Assembly (NCBI GenBank): GCA_004379165.1
Contig: NKXK01000029.1
Location: forward strand, 62,001 to 126,000
DNA: 64,000 nucleotides
Direction: 5' to 3'
Origin: Rhodocyclaceae bacterium
Lineage (GTDB): Bacteria > Pseudomonadota > Gammaproteobacteria > Burkholderiales > Rhodocyclaceae
In this document: piece after piece, positions 9,463 through 19,676 of the stretch
Position numbering within the stretch: position 1 is the stretch's first letter
How the letters are laid out: each line of letters starts with the position of its first letter
The notes under the pieces: model-generated
What the model was told of the DNA's origin: nothing
The model's database searches: none
Seen by the model: only the letters and a program-made list of their open reading frames with translations
Translations under genes and position numbers: made by a program

Positions 9463-10758
9463 CTATTTCGGCCGCTTGTCGATGACGCGCCGCGCTTTGC
9501 CGATGGAGCGTTCGATGCCGCCGATGTCGACGACCTCGATGCGTGCCGAGATGCCGATGTAGGACTTGATGTGGTGTTGCAGGTCGTGGGCGACGAATTC
9601 TTTTTCGGCATTGCTGGCGAACTGGAATTCCGGTTTCATTTCGACATTGACCTTCATCGCATCAAGGTGGCCGTCGCGGCTGAGTTCAATCAGGTAATGC
9701 GGCGACAGCTTCGGCTGTTTGAGAATCAGTTCCTCGATCTGCGACGGGAAGACATTGACGCCGCGCAGGATCAGCATGTCGTCCGATCGGCCGGTGATCT
9801 TGCCGATGCGGCGCATGCTGCGTGACGTCGGCGGCAGAAGGCGGGTGAGGTCGCGGGTGCGATAGCGGATCACCGGCATCGCGTGTTTGGTCAGCGAGGT
9901 GAACACCAGCTCCCCCTGACTGCCCTCGGGCAGGACCTCGCCGGTGACCGGGTCGATGATCTCCGGGTAGAAGTGGTCTTCCCAGATGACTGGCCCATCC
10001 TTGCTTTCGGCGCATTCATTGGCGACGCCGGGGCCGATGACTTCCGATAGTCCGTAAATGTCGACGGCGTCGATGCCGAAGGCGCTTTCAATTTCGCCGC
10101 GCATGGCGTCGGTCCACGGTTCGGCGCCGTGGATGCCGATGCGCAGCGCCGTGGAGCGTGGGTCGATGCCCTGGCGCCGGAATTCGTCGGCGATGTTGAG
10201 CATGTAGGACGGCGTCACCATGATGATGTTCGGCTTGAAGTCGCAGATCAGTTGTACCTGTTTCTCGGTTTGTCCACCGGACATCGGAATTACGGTGCAG
10301 CCCAGCTTTTCTGCACCGTAATGCGCACCGAGACCGCCAGTGAATAGTCCGTAACCGTAGGCGACATGGACGATGTCGCCAGGACGGCCACCGGAGGCGT
10401 GGATCGAACGGGCGACAAGCTCGGCCCAGGTGTCGATATCCTGCTGCGTGTAACCGACGACGGTTGGCTTGCCGGTCGTGCCGCTGGAGGCGTGGATGCG
10501 AACCACCTGTTCGCGCGGTACCGCAAACATGCCGTAGGGGTAGTTGTCGCGCAGATCCTGCTTGGTGGTGAAGGGAAAGCGGGCGAGGTCGGCCAGCGAC
10601 TTGAAATCATCCGGATGTGCCCCGGCCGCATCGAAGCTGGCCCGGTAATGGGGAACATTAGCGTAAACCTGCTGCAGCGTCGCTTTCAGGCGGCGGGTCT
10701 GCAGGGCAGCGATCTCGTCGCGGCTGGCGTTTTCGATGGCATGCAGCCCATTTTTCAT
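9463..10758 (-). CDS. paaK: Phenylacetate-CoA ligase
   Basis: The enzyme activates phenylacetate to phenylacetyl-CoA with ATP, entering aerobic or anaerobic aromatic degradation. From ATG 10758 (GGGGAGAG just upstream) the protein has 431 residues, the usual length. Adenylate-forming motifs are HASSGTTGKPTVVGYT (about 90-105), YGLSEVIGPG (near 235) and YRTRDLTRLL. The C-terminal GRSDDMLILRGVNVFPSQIEE precedes the catalytic-lysine region. No other paa genes are adjacent, so it is an isolated copy and could act on a related aryl acid. The upstream in-frame extension looks like leader, not protein. Confidence 0.92.
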   Translation of the reverse strand: MKNGLHAIENASRDEIAALQTRRLKATLQQVYANVPHYRASFDAAGAHPDDFKSLADLARFPFTTKQDLRDNYPYGMFAVPREQVVRIHASSGTTGKPTVVGYTQQDIDTWAELVARSIHASGGRPGDIVHVAYGYGLFTGGLGAHYGAEKLGCTVIPMSGGQTEKQVQLICDFKPNIIMVTPSYMLNIADEFRRQGIDPRSTALRIGIHGAEPWTDAMRGEIESAFGIDAVDIYGLSEVIGPGVANECAESKDGPVIWEDHFYPEIIDPVTGEVLPEGSQGELVFTSLTKHAMPVIRYRTRDLTRLLPPTSRSMRRIGKITGRSDDMLILRGVNVFPSQIEELILKQPKLSPHYLIELSRDGHLDAMKVNVEMKPEFQFASNAEKEFVAHDLQHHIKSYIGISARIEVVDIGGIERSIGKARRVIDKRPK

Positions 10759-10839
10759 TGTTCTCTCCCCAGTGTTGTTTACCTTGTGAACCGGTGATTC
10801 TGGCCCTGCATCCATCTGTACGTGTTGAGGCAGATCAAG

Positions 10840-12219
10840 ATGTCATCATTCCGCGGCTGCATGCGAAAATGGCTAGCCATGCTGATTGCCGCCGCCCGCG
10901 GGCTGATTGCCCATGCCTTACCCATTCTGATTGCTCAGTTGTCGTCGATCGGCATGATGGTCGTCGATACGGCCGTGCTCGGCCATGTCGGCGCCACTGA
11001 TCTGGCAGCGGTGGCGATTGGGGGCGGCATCCATATATCTTTGGTTTTTGCGCTGGTCGGCGTTTTGCAGGCTGTGGCGCCGGTGGTGGCCAATCTGCAC
11101 GGGGCGGGGCGCGATGCCGAGGTTGCTCCCGTGTTGCAGCAGGGCTTCTGGCTGGCCGCATTGCTGACCGTGCCCGGTGTCCTGTTCCTCTTGCATCCCG
11201 GTGCGGTGCTCGGGCTGGCCGCCATGGCCCCCGCAGTCGAAATCAAGGTGCGCGCCTACCTTGGGCTACTGGCCTGGGGCTTGCCCGCTGCGCTAGCCTA
11301 CCGGACCTTCTATGCTTTCTGCAATGCGCTGGGAAAGCCGAGGGTCTTGATGATCATCGGATTGCTCAGTCTGGTCGTCCATGCTGGTCTGGCCTGGGGG
11401 CTGGCGCTTGAGGGCTGGTTCGGCGAGCCGATGGGAGTTGCCGGTTGTGCGCTGTCCAACGTCATCATCGCCTGGAGCGCCTGTCTCGGCGCGGCAATCT
11501 ACCTGCATTTCGGCCCCCTTGGGGCGCGCTACAAGCCGTTCCGCCACTGGCAGCGTCCTGACGGATCGCACTGGCGCACGCTGCTGCGACTTGGGCTGCC
11601 GATGGGCTTCTCCAATCTCGTCGAAATTACGGCATTCACCTTGGTCGCACTGTTCATCGCAGCGCTCGGCGCGGAGGTGGTAGCCGGGCACAGGATCGTC
11701 GCAAACCTGGCGGCACTGGCCTACATGCTGCCACTGTCATTGGCTATTGCCACGCTCTCCCTGCTCGGGCAGGCGGTAGGCGCACGCGATTGGCCGCGCG
11801 CCCATGAACTGGTGAAAGCCGGGATGCTGCTGGCCGGGGTAACTTCTTCGCTACTCGGGTTGCTGCTGTGGTGGCTGGCCTCTCCCATCGTAGCTGCCTA
11901 TACCGACGATCCTGCGGTCAGGGCGGTAGCGGTGTCACTGGTTGGCTATGTGGCCGCCTATCAGTTCTTCGATGCCTTGCAGACGGTGGCCAGCCATGCC
12001 TTGCGCGCCTATCGGGTGACTTTCGTGCCGATGCTGATTCAAGTGTTCTGTTTCTGGGGCATCGGGTTGCTGGGTGGCTGGTGGTTGTGCTGGCGTGGCG
12101 ATTATTCGCTTGGCGTGCAGGGTTTTTGGCTGGCTTCTGTGCTCAGTCTGGTCGCCGCTGCCGGCTTGCTTGGGCCCCTGCTGCGAAAAACCGTGCAAGC
12201 CACGGAATCGACTCTGTAA
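10840..12219 (+). CDS. MATE family efflux transporter
   Basis: This is a multidrug and toxin extrusion antiporter of the inner membrane, about 460 residues with twelve hydrophobic segments in two homologous halves. The start of half one (HALPILIAQLSSIGMMVVDTAVLGHVG) and of half two (LRLGLPMGFSNLVEITAFTLVALFI) are typical. I chose ATG 10840 because GAGG lies nine bases upstream. GTG 10822 and ATG 10861 are alternatives. The family exports cationic drugs or metabolites using Na+ or H+; no substrate can be assigned. It diverges from paaK across about 80 bp. Confidence 0.9.
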   Translation: MSSFRGCMRKWLAMLIAAARGLIAHALPILIAQLSSIGMMVVDTAVLGHVGATDLAAVAIGGGIHISLVFALVGVLQAVAPVVANLHGAGRDAEVAPVLQQGFWLAALLTVPGVLFLLHPGAVLGLAAMAPAVEIKVRAYLGLLAWGLPAALAYRTFYAFCNALGKPRVLMIIGLLSLVVHAGLAWGLALEGWFGEPMGVAGCALSNVIIAWSACLGAAIYLHFGPLGARYKPFRHWQRPDGSHWRTLLRLGLPMGFSNLVEITAFTLVALFIAALGAEVVAGHRIVANLAALAYMLPLSLAIATLSLLGQAVGARDWPRAHELVKAGMLLAGVTSSLLGLLLWWLASPIVAAYTDDPAVRAVAVSLVGYVAAYQFFDALQTVASHALRAYRVTFVPMLIQVFCFWGIGLLGGWWLCWRGDYSLGVQGFWLASVLSLVAAAGLLGPLLRKTVQATESTL

Positions 12220-12354
12220 TTATGAATTTCGGCCTGCAAACATTTCTCTGGTATGTGGTAACATTTTGGGCTGAATACCGTATAACCGGGTGGGGTCGGG
12301 GGACATTCGGCTACCGCTCATTGCTCGCAACTTAACTAAACGCAAGGAAAGCGC

Positions 12355-13515
<1,161 letters not shown>

Positions 13516-13526
13516 GGAGCCACTGA

Positions 13527-14420
13527 ATGTCTATTCTGATCAACAAGAACACCAAGATCATCACCCAGGGCATCACCGGCAAGACCGGTCAGTTTCACAC
13601 TGAAAAATGCCAGGAGTATGCAAACGGCAAGGAATGCTTCGTTGCCGGCGTGAACCCGAAGAAGGCTGGCGAAAAGATTTTCGACATCCCCATCTACGCT
13701 TCGGTCAAGGAAGCCGCCGCTGAAACCGGCGCCACCGTTTCCGTTATCTACGTGCCGCCACCGGGCGCTGCTGCAGCGATCTGGGAAGCTGTTGAAGCCG
13801 ACCTCGATCTGGCCATCTGTATCACCGAAGGCATTCCTGTTCGCGACATGCTGATCCTGCGCAACAAGATGAAGGAAAAGGAAGCCAAGGGCGGCAAGAA
13901 GACGCTGCTGCTCGGCCCGAACTGCCCTGGCCTGATCACCCCGGACGAAGTGAAGATCGGCATCATGCCGGGTCACATTCACCGCAAGGGTCGCATCGGT
14001 GTTGTTTCCCGTTCCGGCACCCTGACTTACGAAGCCGTCGGTCAATTGACCGAAATTGGTCTAGGCCAGTCGTCTGCTGTCGGTATCGGTGGTGACCCGA
14101 TCAACGGTCTGAAGCATATCGACGTCATGAAGATGTTCAACGATGATCCGGATACCGACGCCGTCATCATGATCGGCGAAATCGGCGGTCCGGACGAAGC
14201 CGAAGCAGCCCAGTGGTGCAAGGCCAACATGAAGAAGCCGATCGTCGGCTTCATCGCTGGTGTCACCGCACCGGCCGGCAAGCGCATGGGCCACGCTGGC
14301 GCCTTGATCTCCGGCGGTGCTGACACTGCTGATGCCAAGCTCGCCATCATGGAAGAGTGCGGCTTCAAGGTGACGCGCAACCCGTCGGAAATGGCCAAGC
14401 TGCTGAAGGCCATGCTGTAG
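13527..14420 (+). CDS. sucD: Succinyl-CoA synthetase alpha subunit
   Basis: SucD carries the phosphohistidine and CoA-binding site. It has 297 residues of normal length. ITQGITGKTGQFHTEKC is the CoA-binding Rossmann start, and GHAGALISGG holds the active-site His (near residue 252). GGAGCC precedes the start. A strong intrinsic terminator follows 26 bp after the stop, ending the sucCD operon. Confidence 0.97.
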   Translation: MSILINKNTKIITQGITGKTGQFHTEKCQEYANGKECFVAGVNPKKAGEKIFDIPIYASVKEAAAETGATVSVIYVPPPGAAAAIWEAVEADLDLAICITEGIPVRDMLILRNKMKEKEAKGGKKTLLLGPNCPGLITPDEVKIGIMPGHIHRKGRIGVVSRSGTLTYEAVGQLTEIGLGQSSAVGIGGDPINGLKHIDVMKMFNDDPDTDAVIMIGEIGGPDEAEAAQWCKANMKKPIVGFIAGVTAPAGKRMGHAGALISGGADTADAKLAIMEECGFKVTRNPSEMAKLLKAML

Positions 14421-14446
14421 ACTTCGGGCAACGCTCGATACCCAGA

Positions 14447-14474
14447 AAGGCGGGCCATGTGCCCGCCTTTTTCT
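14447..14474 (+). terminator. Intrinsic terminator after sucCD
   Basis: AAGGCGGGC (14447-14455) pairs perfectly with GCCCGCCTT (14461-14469) across a five-base loop, followed by TTTTTCTT. It separates sucCD from the cyclodeaminase-family gene. Confidence 0.9.
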
Positions 14475-14506
14475 TGTCTGCGCTTTGGCAAACGATCCGG
14501 AGATGA

Positions 14507-15466
14507 ATGATGGCCTTGTTCCTTACCGAAAATGACGTAAAAACCGTGTTGACCGTAGAAATGGCCATGGCGGGCGTCGAGTCGGCGCATCGCGATCTCG
14601 CGCTCGGACAGGCGATCGATACGCCGCGGGCGCGCAGTCGCCTGCCGCAGACGGTGCTGCACATTCTTCAGGGCGCGCTGCCAGCCCAAGGGGTTATTGG
14701 CTACAAGGCCTATACAAGTAACCGCAGCGGCAACCGCTTTCTTGTGCATTTGTTCGACGCCGCAAGCGGCAGTCTGCTTGCGGTGATCGAGGCCGACTAT
14801 CTTGGCATGATGCGCACTGGCGCGGCCAGCGGGGTTGCGGCGAAATGGCTCGCGCGTCCTGATAGTACGGTTGCGGGTGTATTTGGCGCCGGCTGGCAGG
14901 CGGAGGGGCATGTTCGAGCGATATGTGCGGCCTTGCCGTTGCAGCGTGTGAAGGTGTTCAGCCGTCGAAGTGAGCGGCTGGCCGCATTTTGCACGCGCCT
15001 CGCCGCCGAAACCGGGGTCGATATCGTGCCGGCAACATCGGCGAAGGAGACTGTCCGTGGCAGCGACCTGATCGGTACCGTGACGACGGCGGCGCAGCCG
15101 CTTTTTGACGCCGAGTGGCTGGAGGAGGGGGCGCACATCAATGCTGCCGGTTCCAATGCCCTGATCCGGCAGGAGTTGTCCGAGGCTGCGGTGCGTCGCT
15201 GTAGCCTGGTCGCCGTCGATGCTGTACCGACGGCGTTGGCCGAGGCTGGGGATTTGTTGCCGCTTCTGGAAAAGGGACGTCTGCAAGCCAGGCAGCTGGT
15301 CGAACTCGGCGAAGTCATTGTTGGTCGCCATAGTGGTCGACAAAGTGGCAGTGAGATTACGCTCTTCGAGTCACAGGGGATGGCCATTCAGGATCTCGCT
15401 GTCGCGTTGCGCGTGCTTGAAGCGGCCAAGGCAAGGGGGCTAGGACATGCGTTGCCGATACAATGA
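14507..15466 (+). CDS. Ornithine cyclodeaminase / mu-crystallin family protein
   Basis: The 319-residue protein is an NAD(P)-dependent enzyme of the OCD/mu-crystallin family, which includes ornithine cyclodeaminase, alanine dehydrogenase and ketimine reductases. The substrate-domain motif GVIGYKAYTSN (about 62-72) is followed by a Rossmann fold with GVFGAGWQAEGHVRAI (about 122-137). Late motifs are GAHINAAGSNALIRQELSE and GEVIVGRHSGRQSGSEITLFES. The reaction cannot be decided from sequence. An in-frame second ATG follows immediately at 14510. Confidence 0.87.
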   Translation: MMALFLTENDVKTVLTVEMAMAGVESAHRDLALGQAIDTPRARSRLPQTVLHILQGALPAQGVIGYKAYTSNRSGNRFLVHLFDAASGSLLAVIEADYLGMMRTGAASGVAAKWLARPDSTVAGVFGAGWQAEGHVRAICAALPLQRVKVFSRRSERLAAFCTRLAAETGVDIVPATSAKETVRGSDLIGTVTTAAQPLFDAEWLEEGAHINAAGSNALIRQELSEAAVRRCSLVAVDAVPTALAEAGDLLPLLEKGRLQARQLVELGEVIVGRHSGRQSGSEITLFESQGMAIQDLAVALRVLEAAKARGLGHALPIQ

Positions 15467-15551
15467 GGTTTGACCCGGACGCTCAGGTCGCGTAAAAATA
15501 CGGAAGTCGTCGGATTCATCAGGAAATCGGCGGGTTTGCCGGGGAGAAAAA

Positions 15552-18101
15552 ATGGCCAAGAAGACAGGTTTCTGGTCCAAGGACTGGTTCCTTGGCGCGC
15601 TGGTGACATTGGTCATGCTGATCGCCAGCGGCAGTGCGCTTCTTGAGAGCCTGGAGCGCAAGGCTTACGACATGGCGATGGGGCTGGCCGACCACAAACC
15701 GTCGGACCAGATTGCGATCATCGCCGTTGATGACCAGAGCATCGCCAATCTGGGGCGTTGGCCATGGCCGCGTGACATCCATGCCCGCCTAGTCGACCAG
15801 TTGGCGTTGGCAAAGCCTAAGGTGATCGGTAACACCATTTTCTATTTCGAGCCACAGCTTGATCCCGGCTACCGCTACATCACCGAGGCGATGGCGCTGG
15901 TATCGTCCGCGATCCCCGAGGGGGCGACGGCCAACCCTGCGCAGGAAAAATTGTTGGCCTTGCTCGGCGAGGCAGAGGGGGCGCTCAACACGGATCGGAA
16001 GCTGGCATCCAGCCTGGAAATGGCGGGCAATGTCATATTGCCGATGCTCTTCGATATTGCCGAGCCGCGGGGGCTCCCGGACAAGGCGCAGCCGCCCTAT
16101 GTGGTAGGCAGCAGCATCGTTCAGGTACGTGAGGACGAGAAGAGCGACGGCGGGCGGTTTTTGAAAACAGAGCGGATTCAGGTGCCGATTGAGGCCTTGG
16201 GTACCAAGGCGCTTTACCTCGGCCATTTGACGGCCCAGCCGGATGTAGATGGGATCTATCGTGCAGAGCCACTGCTACTGCGCCATTTCGACAAGGTGTA
16301 TCCGTCTATGTCCCTGATGGTGGCGGCGGCCAGTCTGAATCTTGGACCCGGAGATGTGGTGTCGCGCGCCGGAGAATCGGTATCTGTAGGTAATGTCAGG
16401 CTGGAGACCAATCTGGATACACTGTTTTTCCCGACGTTTTATGGAAACGTTGGCGGTCGTACCCCCTTCCAGGTTGATTCTTTCTATGACGTGCTGACAG
16501 GCAAGATTCCGGCGAGCAAATACGCCGGGAAGATTGTATTGATTGGTGCGACGGCAGCAGGCGCAGCGTCGATGCAGGTGACGCCGGTTTCACCGCAGAC
16601 GCCGGCCGTCGAAACACTCGCCCACGTCGTGTCGAGTATTCTGAAAGGGCATTACTACGTGTCGCCGTTCTGGGGTAGCCTGGCCTCGTTGGGTGCGATG
16701 ATGGCGGTGGGTCTCTATCTGGCGCTGGTTCTGCCGCGACTGGGAGCCGGAGCGGCTGCCGGGGCGACGCTGGGTATTCTGGTGGTGCTGCTGGGCGCGC
16801 AGTTCGGGATCATGCTGGGCGCAGGCATCTGGGTGCACTTGATGGGTGCGGCTGCGCTGCTGCTGCTCGGACATTTGCTGTTGACGACCAAGCGCTTTCT
16901 GATGACCGAACGAGGCAAGGAAAAATCGGATCAGGAGTCCGCGGAGTCGAATCGCATGCTCGGCCTCGCCTTCCAGGGACAGGGGCAACTCGACATGGCC
17001 TTTGACAAGTTCCGCAAGTGCCCGATGGATGATGGGCTGATGGAGAACCTCTACAACTTGGCGCTGGATTACGAGCGCAAGCGCCAGTTCAACAAGGCCG
17101 AGGCTGTCTTCCGTTACATGGGCGACTACAGCCTGAATTTCCGTGATCTGCCGCAACGGATTGCCCGCACCAAACAGATGTCGGAGACCGTGATGCTGGC
17201 CGGGGCGACAGGCAAGACCAACGCCGGGACGCTGATTCTTGGTGATGCCCAGATCGAGAAGCCCATGCTAGGGCGCTATCAGGTCGAGAAGGAATTGGGT
17301 AAGGGCGCAATGGGGGTGGTATATCAGGGACGTGACCCGAAGATCAATCGCGTTGTCGCTATCAAGACCATGGCATTGGCGCAGGAATTCGACGAGGACG
17401 AACTGGCCGAGGTGAAACAGCGCTTCTTCCGTGAAGCCGAGACGGCTGGCCGGCTCAATCATCCAAACATCGTCACAATGTACGATGCCGGCGAGGAGCA
17501 TGACCTGGCCTACATCGCGATGGAGTTCCTCAAGGGGCATGATCTGGTGCCGCAATCCAAGCCGGGGCAACTGCTGCCACTGCCCAAAGTGCTGTCGATC
17601 ATCGCGCGGGTGGCCGATGCGCTCGACTATGCCCATGCCCAGAATGTGGTACACCGCGATATCAAGCCAGCCAATCTGATGTACGAACCGGAAAGCGACC
17701 AGCTAAAGGTGACCGATTTCGGTATCGCACGGATTACCGACTCGTCGCGGACCAAGACCGGCATGGTGCTGGGGACGCCTTCCTACATGTCGCCGGAGCA
17801 GTTGGCCGGTAAGAAAATTGACGGGCGTTCTGACCTCTTCTCGTTGGGGGTGACGCTTTACCAGTTGTCCTGCGGTCAACTCCCGTTTTCCGGTGATTCG
17901 CTGGCGCAGTTGATGTTCAAGATCGCCAACGAACCCCATCAGGACATTCGAACGGTGGCTCCGGCCATTCCATCGTGCGTTGCACAGATCATCGACAAGG
18001 CGATGTGCAAGGATGAAACACAGCGCTATCAGCGCGGTAGCGAGATGGCCGCTGATTTGCGCAGTTGTCTGGCCACGCTGGGCGGGTCAGCAGCATCGTG
18101 A
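15552..18101 (+). CDS. CHASE2-domain serine/threonine protein kinase
   Basis: This is a membrane Ser/Thr kinase of 849 residues. In order: a membrane helix (about 12-30), a periplasmic CHASE2 sensor (IAIIAVDDQSIANLGRWPWPR near 55-75) to about 370, three closely spaced helices (about 375-445), a TPR-like helical linker, then a Hanks-type kinase from about 573. The kinase has GKGAMGVVYQG, VAIK, HRDIKPANLM (near 701), DFGIAR (near 721) and GTPSYMSPEQ, so it looks catalytically complete. It opens a same-strand cluster with its presumed PP2C phosphatase 13 bp downstream and an FHA protein next. The CHASE2 ligand is unknown. Confidence 0.93.
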   Translation: MAKKTGFWSKDWFLGALVTLVMLIASGSALLESLERKAYDMAMGLADHKPSDQIAIIAVDDQSIANLGRWPWPRDIHARLVDQLALAKPKVIGNTIFYFEPQLDPGYRYITEAMALVSSAIPEGATANPAQEKLLALLGEAEGALNTDRKLASSLEMAGNVILPMLFDIAEPRGLPDKAQPPYVVGSSIVQVREDEKSDGGRFLKTERIQVPIEALGTKALYLGHLTAQPDVDGIYRAEPLLLRHFDKVYPSMSLMVAAASLNLGPGDVVSRAGESVSVGNVRLETNLDTLFFPTFYGNVGGRTPFQVDSFYDVLTGKIPASKYAGKIVLIGATAAGAASMQVTPVSPQTPAVETLAHVVSSILKGHYYVSPFWGSLASLGAMMAVGLYLALVLPRLGAGAAAGATLGILVVLLGAQFGIMLGAGIWVHLMGAAALLLLGHLLLTTKRFLMTERGKEKSDQESAESNRMLGLAFQGQGQLDMAFDKFRKCPMDDGLMENLYNLALDYERKRQFNKAEAVFRYMGDYSLNFRDLPQRIARTKQMSETVMLAGATGKTNAGTLILGDAQIEKPMLGRYQVEKELGKGAMGVVYQGRDPKINRVVAIKTMALAQEFDEDELAEVKQRFFREAETAGRLNHPNIVTMYDAGEEHDLAYIAMEFLKGHDLVPQSKPGQLLPLPKVLSIIARVADALDYAHAQNVVHRDIKPANLMYEPESDQLKVTDFGIARITDSSRTKTGMVLGTPSYMSPEQLAGKKIDGRSDLFSLGVTLYQLSCGQLPFSGDSLAQLMFKIANEPHQDIRTVAPAIPSCVAQIIDKAMCKDETQRYQRGSEMAADLRSCLATLGGSAAS

Positions 18102-18114
18102 AGACGTTCGCCGG

Positions 18115-18945
18115 ATGCAACTTATGAAACTCGGTGATGCCCTCGAAATAACGGTGTGTACCGATCCCGGACGCATCCGGCCGCACAATGAGGATGCGGT
18201 GTTTGGCGATGCCGGGTTGGGCATGGCGATCCTTGCTGATGGCATGGGTGGTTACAACGCAGGGGAAGTCGCTAGCGGCATGGCAACGACCTTGCTGGCG
18301 ACCAATTTTTCCCGGCTGATGCCGGCGGTGTTTCCGCAGGGCGCACGCGCCAGCGATAGTGGCCTGGTCGAGCAGCATCTCACCAGCGAGATCAGCGCGG
18401 CCAATTTGGCGATCTACAACGCTGCGCGGCGCCAGCCGCAATATGCCGGCATGGGCACGACGCTGGTTCTTGCCTGGTTTTACGATAACCGTCTGAGTGT
18501 TGCCCATGTCGGAGACTCCCGGCTCTATCGCCTGAGGGAAGGGGTATTCGAGCAATTGACGCGCGATCATTCCCTTTTGCAGGAGCAGCTTGATGGTGGC
18601 ATGATTACAGCCGAGGAAGCACGTTTCTCGCAGAACAAGAATCTCGTGACGCGTGCGCTGGGGGTGGAGGAGTCGGTCGAGATCGATATACGCGACCATG
18701 AAGTCAAACCGGGGGACTTGTTCATGCTCTGCTCGGATGGACTGAATGACATGGTCGAGGATGATGAAATCGCCCTGACCCTGCAGTCGCTGAGCAGTAA
18801 CCTGGCCTTGGCCGCTGAACAGCTGATCGAACTGGCGAACGACCATGGTGGGCGTGATAACGTCTCGGTGATACTGGTGCGAGCGAAGGCAGACTATTCG
18901 GTACCGCGGGGCTGGTGGCAGCGCATGCTTGCCGGTCTGAAGTGA
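18115..18945 (+). CDS. PP2C-family protein serine/threonine phosphatase
   Basis: The PPM/PP2C metal-dependent phosphatase has 276 residues and no membrane segment. Catalytic and metal motifs are present: RPHNEDAVFGD, ADGMGGYNAGEVAS, GMGTTLVLAW, VGDSRLYRLR, LCSDGLNDMV and GGRDNVSVILV. It probably dephosphorylates targets of the upstream CHASE2 kinase. The start is ATG 18115 or the in-frame ATG 18124; neither has a strong ribosome site, so it may be coupled to the kinase gene, which stops 13 bp upstream. Confidence 0.92.
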   Translation: MQLMKLGDALEITVCTDPGRIRPHNEDAVFGDAGLGMAILADGMGGYNAGEVASGMATTLLATNFSRLMPAVFPQGARASDSGLVEQHLTSEISAANLAIYNAARRQPQYAGMGTTLVLAWFYDNRLSVAHVGDSRLYRLREGVFEQLTRDHSLLQEQLDGGMITAEEARFSQNKNLVTRALGVEESVEIDIRDHEVKPGDLFMLCSDGLNDMVEDDEIALTLQSLSSNLALAAEQLIELANDHGGRDNVSVILVRAKADYSVPRGWWQRMLAGLK

Positions 18946-18960
18946 TTTGAGGAAGGCAAG

Positions 18961-19671
18961 ATGGCGAAATTGATCCTGTCGATGGATGGTCTGGTGTTAA
19001 AGGAAATCCCGCTCACCAAGGAGCGGCTGACGATCGGCCGCAAGCCGCATAACGATATCCAGATCGACAACCTCGCCATTTCCGGCGAGCACGCCGTGGT
19101 AGTTTCCATCCTCAATGATTCCTTTCTGGAAGATCTGAACAGTACCAACGGCACGCTGGTCAATGGCCAGCCGATCAAGAAGCATTTTTTGCGGAATAAC
19201 GACGTCGTCGAGTTGGGCAAGTACAAGCTCAAGTACATGACCGACCTGCAGCCGCCGGCTGGAGAGTTTGAGAAGACCATGCTGCAGCGTAGTGGCACAG
19301 CGAAGACTGCGGCCGAATTGCGGTTGCAACCTGGAAGCGACGCGATGACGCGCTCCAATATCGGTGTCAGGTCGCAACCGAAACCGCCAGCCGCCTCGTC
19401 CGGCGTCCCTGAAGCGGCTGTGCAGTTGCTGAACGGGCCGAATGCTGGCCGAGAGCTTGATCTGACCAAGACCTTGACCACGCTTGGCAAGCCCGGCCTG
19501 CAGGTGGCGGTCATAGCCCGTCGGCCCCATGGTTACTTCATTACCCACGTTGAGGGGCGGCAATTTCCGGTATTGAACGGGCAGATGCTTGATGCACAGG
19601 CCCACCCGCTGGCCGATCATGATGTCATCGAGATTGCCGGCATCAAGATGGAATTTTTCCTGAAAGCCTGA
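18961..19671 (+). CDS. FHA-domain phosphothreonine-binding protein
   Basis: The protein has 236 residues. The N-terminal FHA domain is intact: LTIGRKPHNDIQIDN (Arg), SGEHAVV (Ser/His), and STNGTLVNGQPI (Asn) are the phosphothreonine-binding residues (about 20-75). After a Pro/Ala linker, the C-terminal part (FPVLNGQMLDAQAHPLADHDVIEIAGIKMEFF) resembles a second, degenerate FHA domain without the key SxxH. It likely docks onto Thr-phosphorylated partners made by the kinase two genes upstream. GAGGAAG precedes the ATG. Confidence 0.9.
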   Translation: MAKLILSMDGLVLKEIPLTKERLTIGRKPHNDIQIDNLAISGEHAVVVSILNDSFLEDLNSTNGTLVNGQPIKKHFLRNNDVVELGKYKLKYMTDLQPPAGEFEKTMLQRSGTAKTAAELRLQPGSDAMTRSNIGVRSQPKPPAASSGVPEAAVQLLNGPNAGRELDLTKTLTTLGKPGLQVAVIARRPHGYFITHVEGRQFPVLNGQMLDAQAHPLADHDVIEIAGIKMEFFLKA

Positions 19672-19676
19672 GCCCG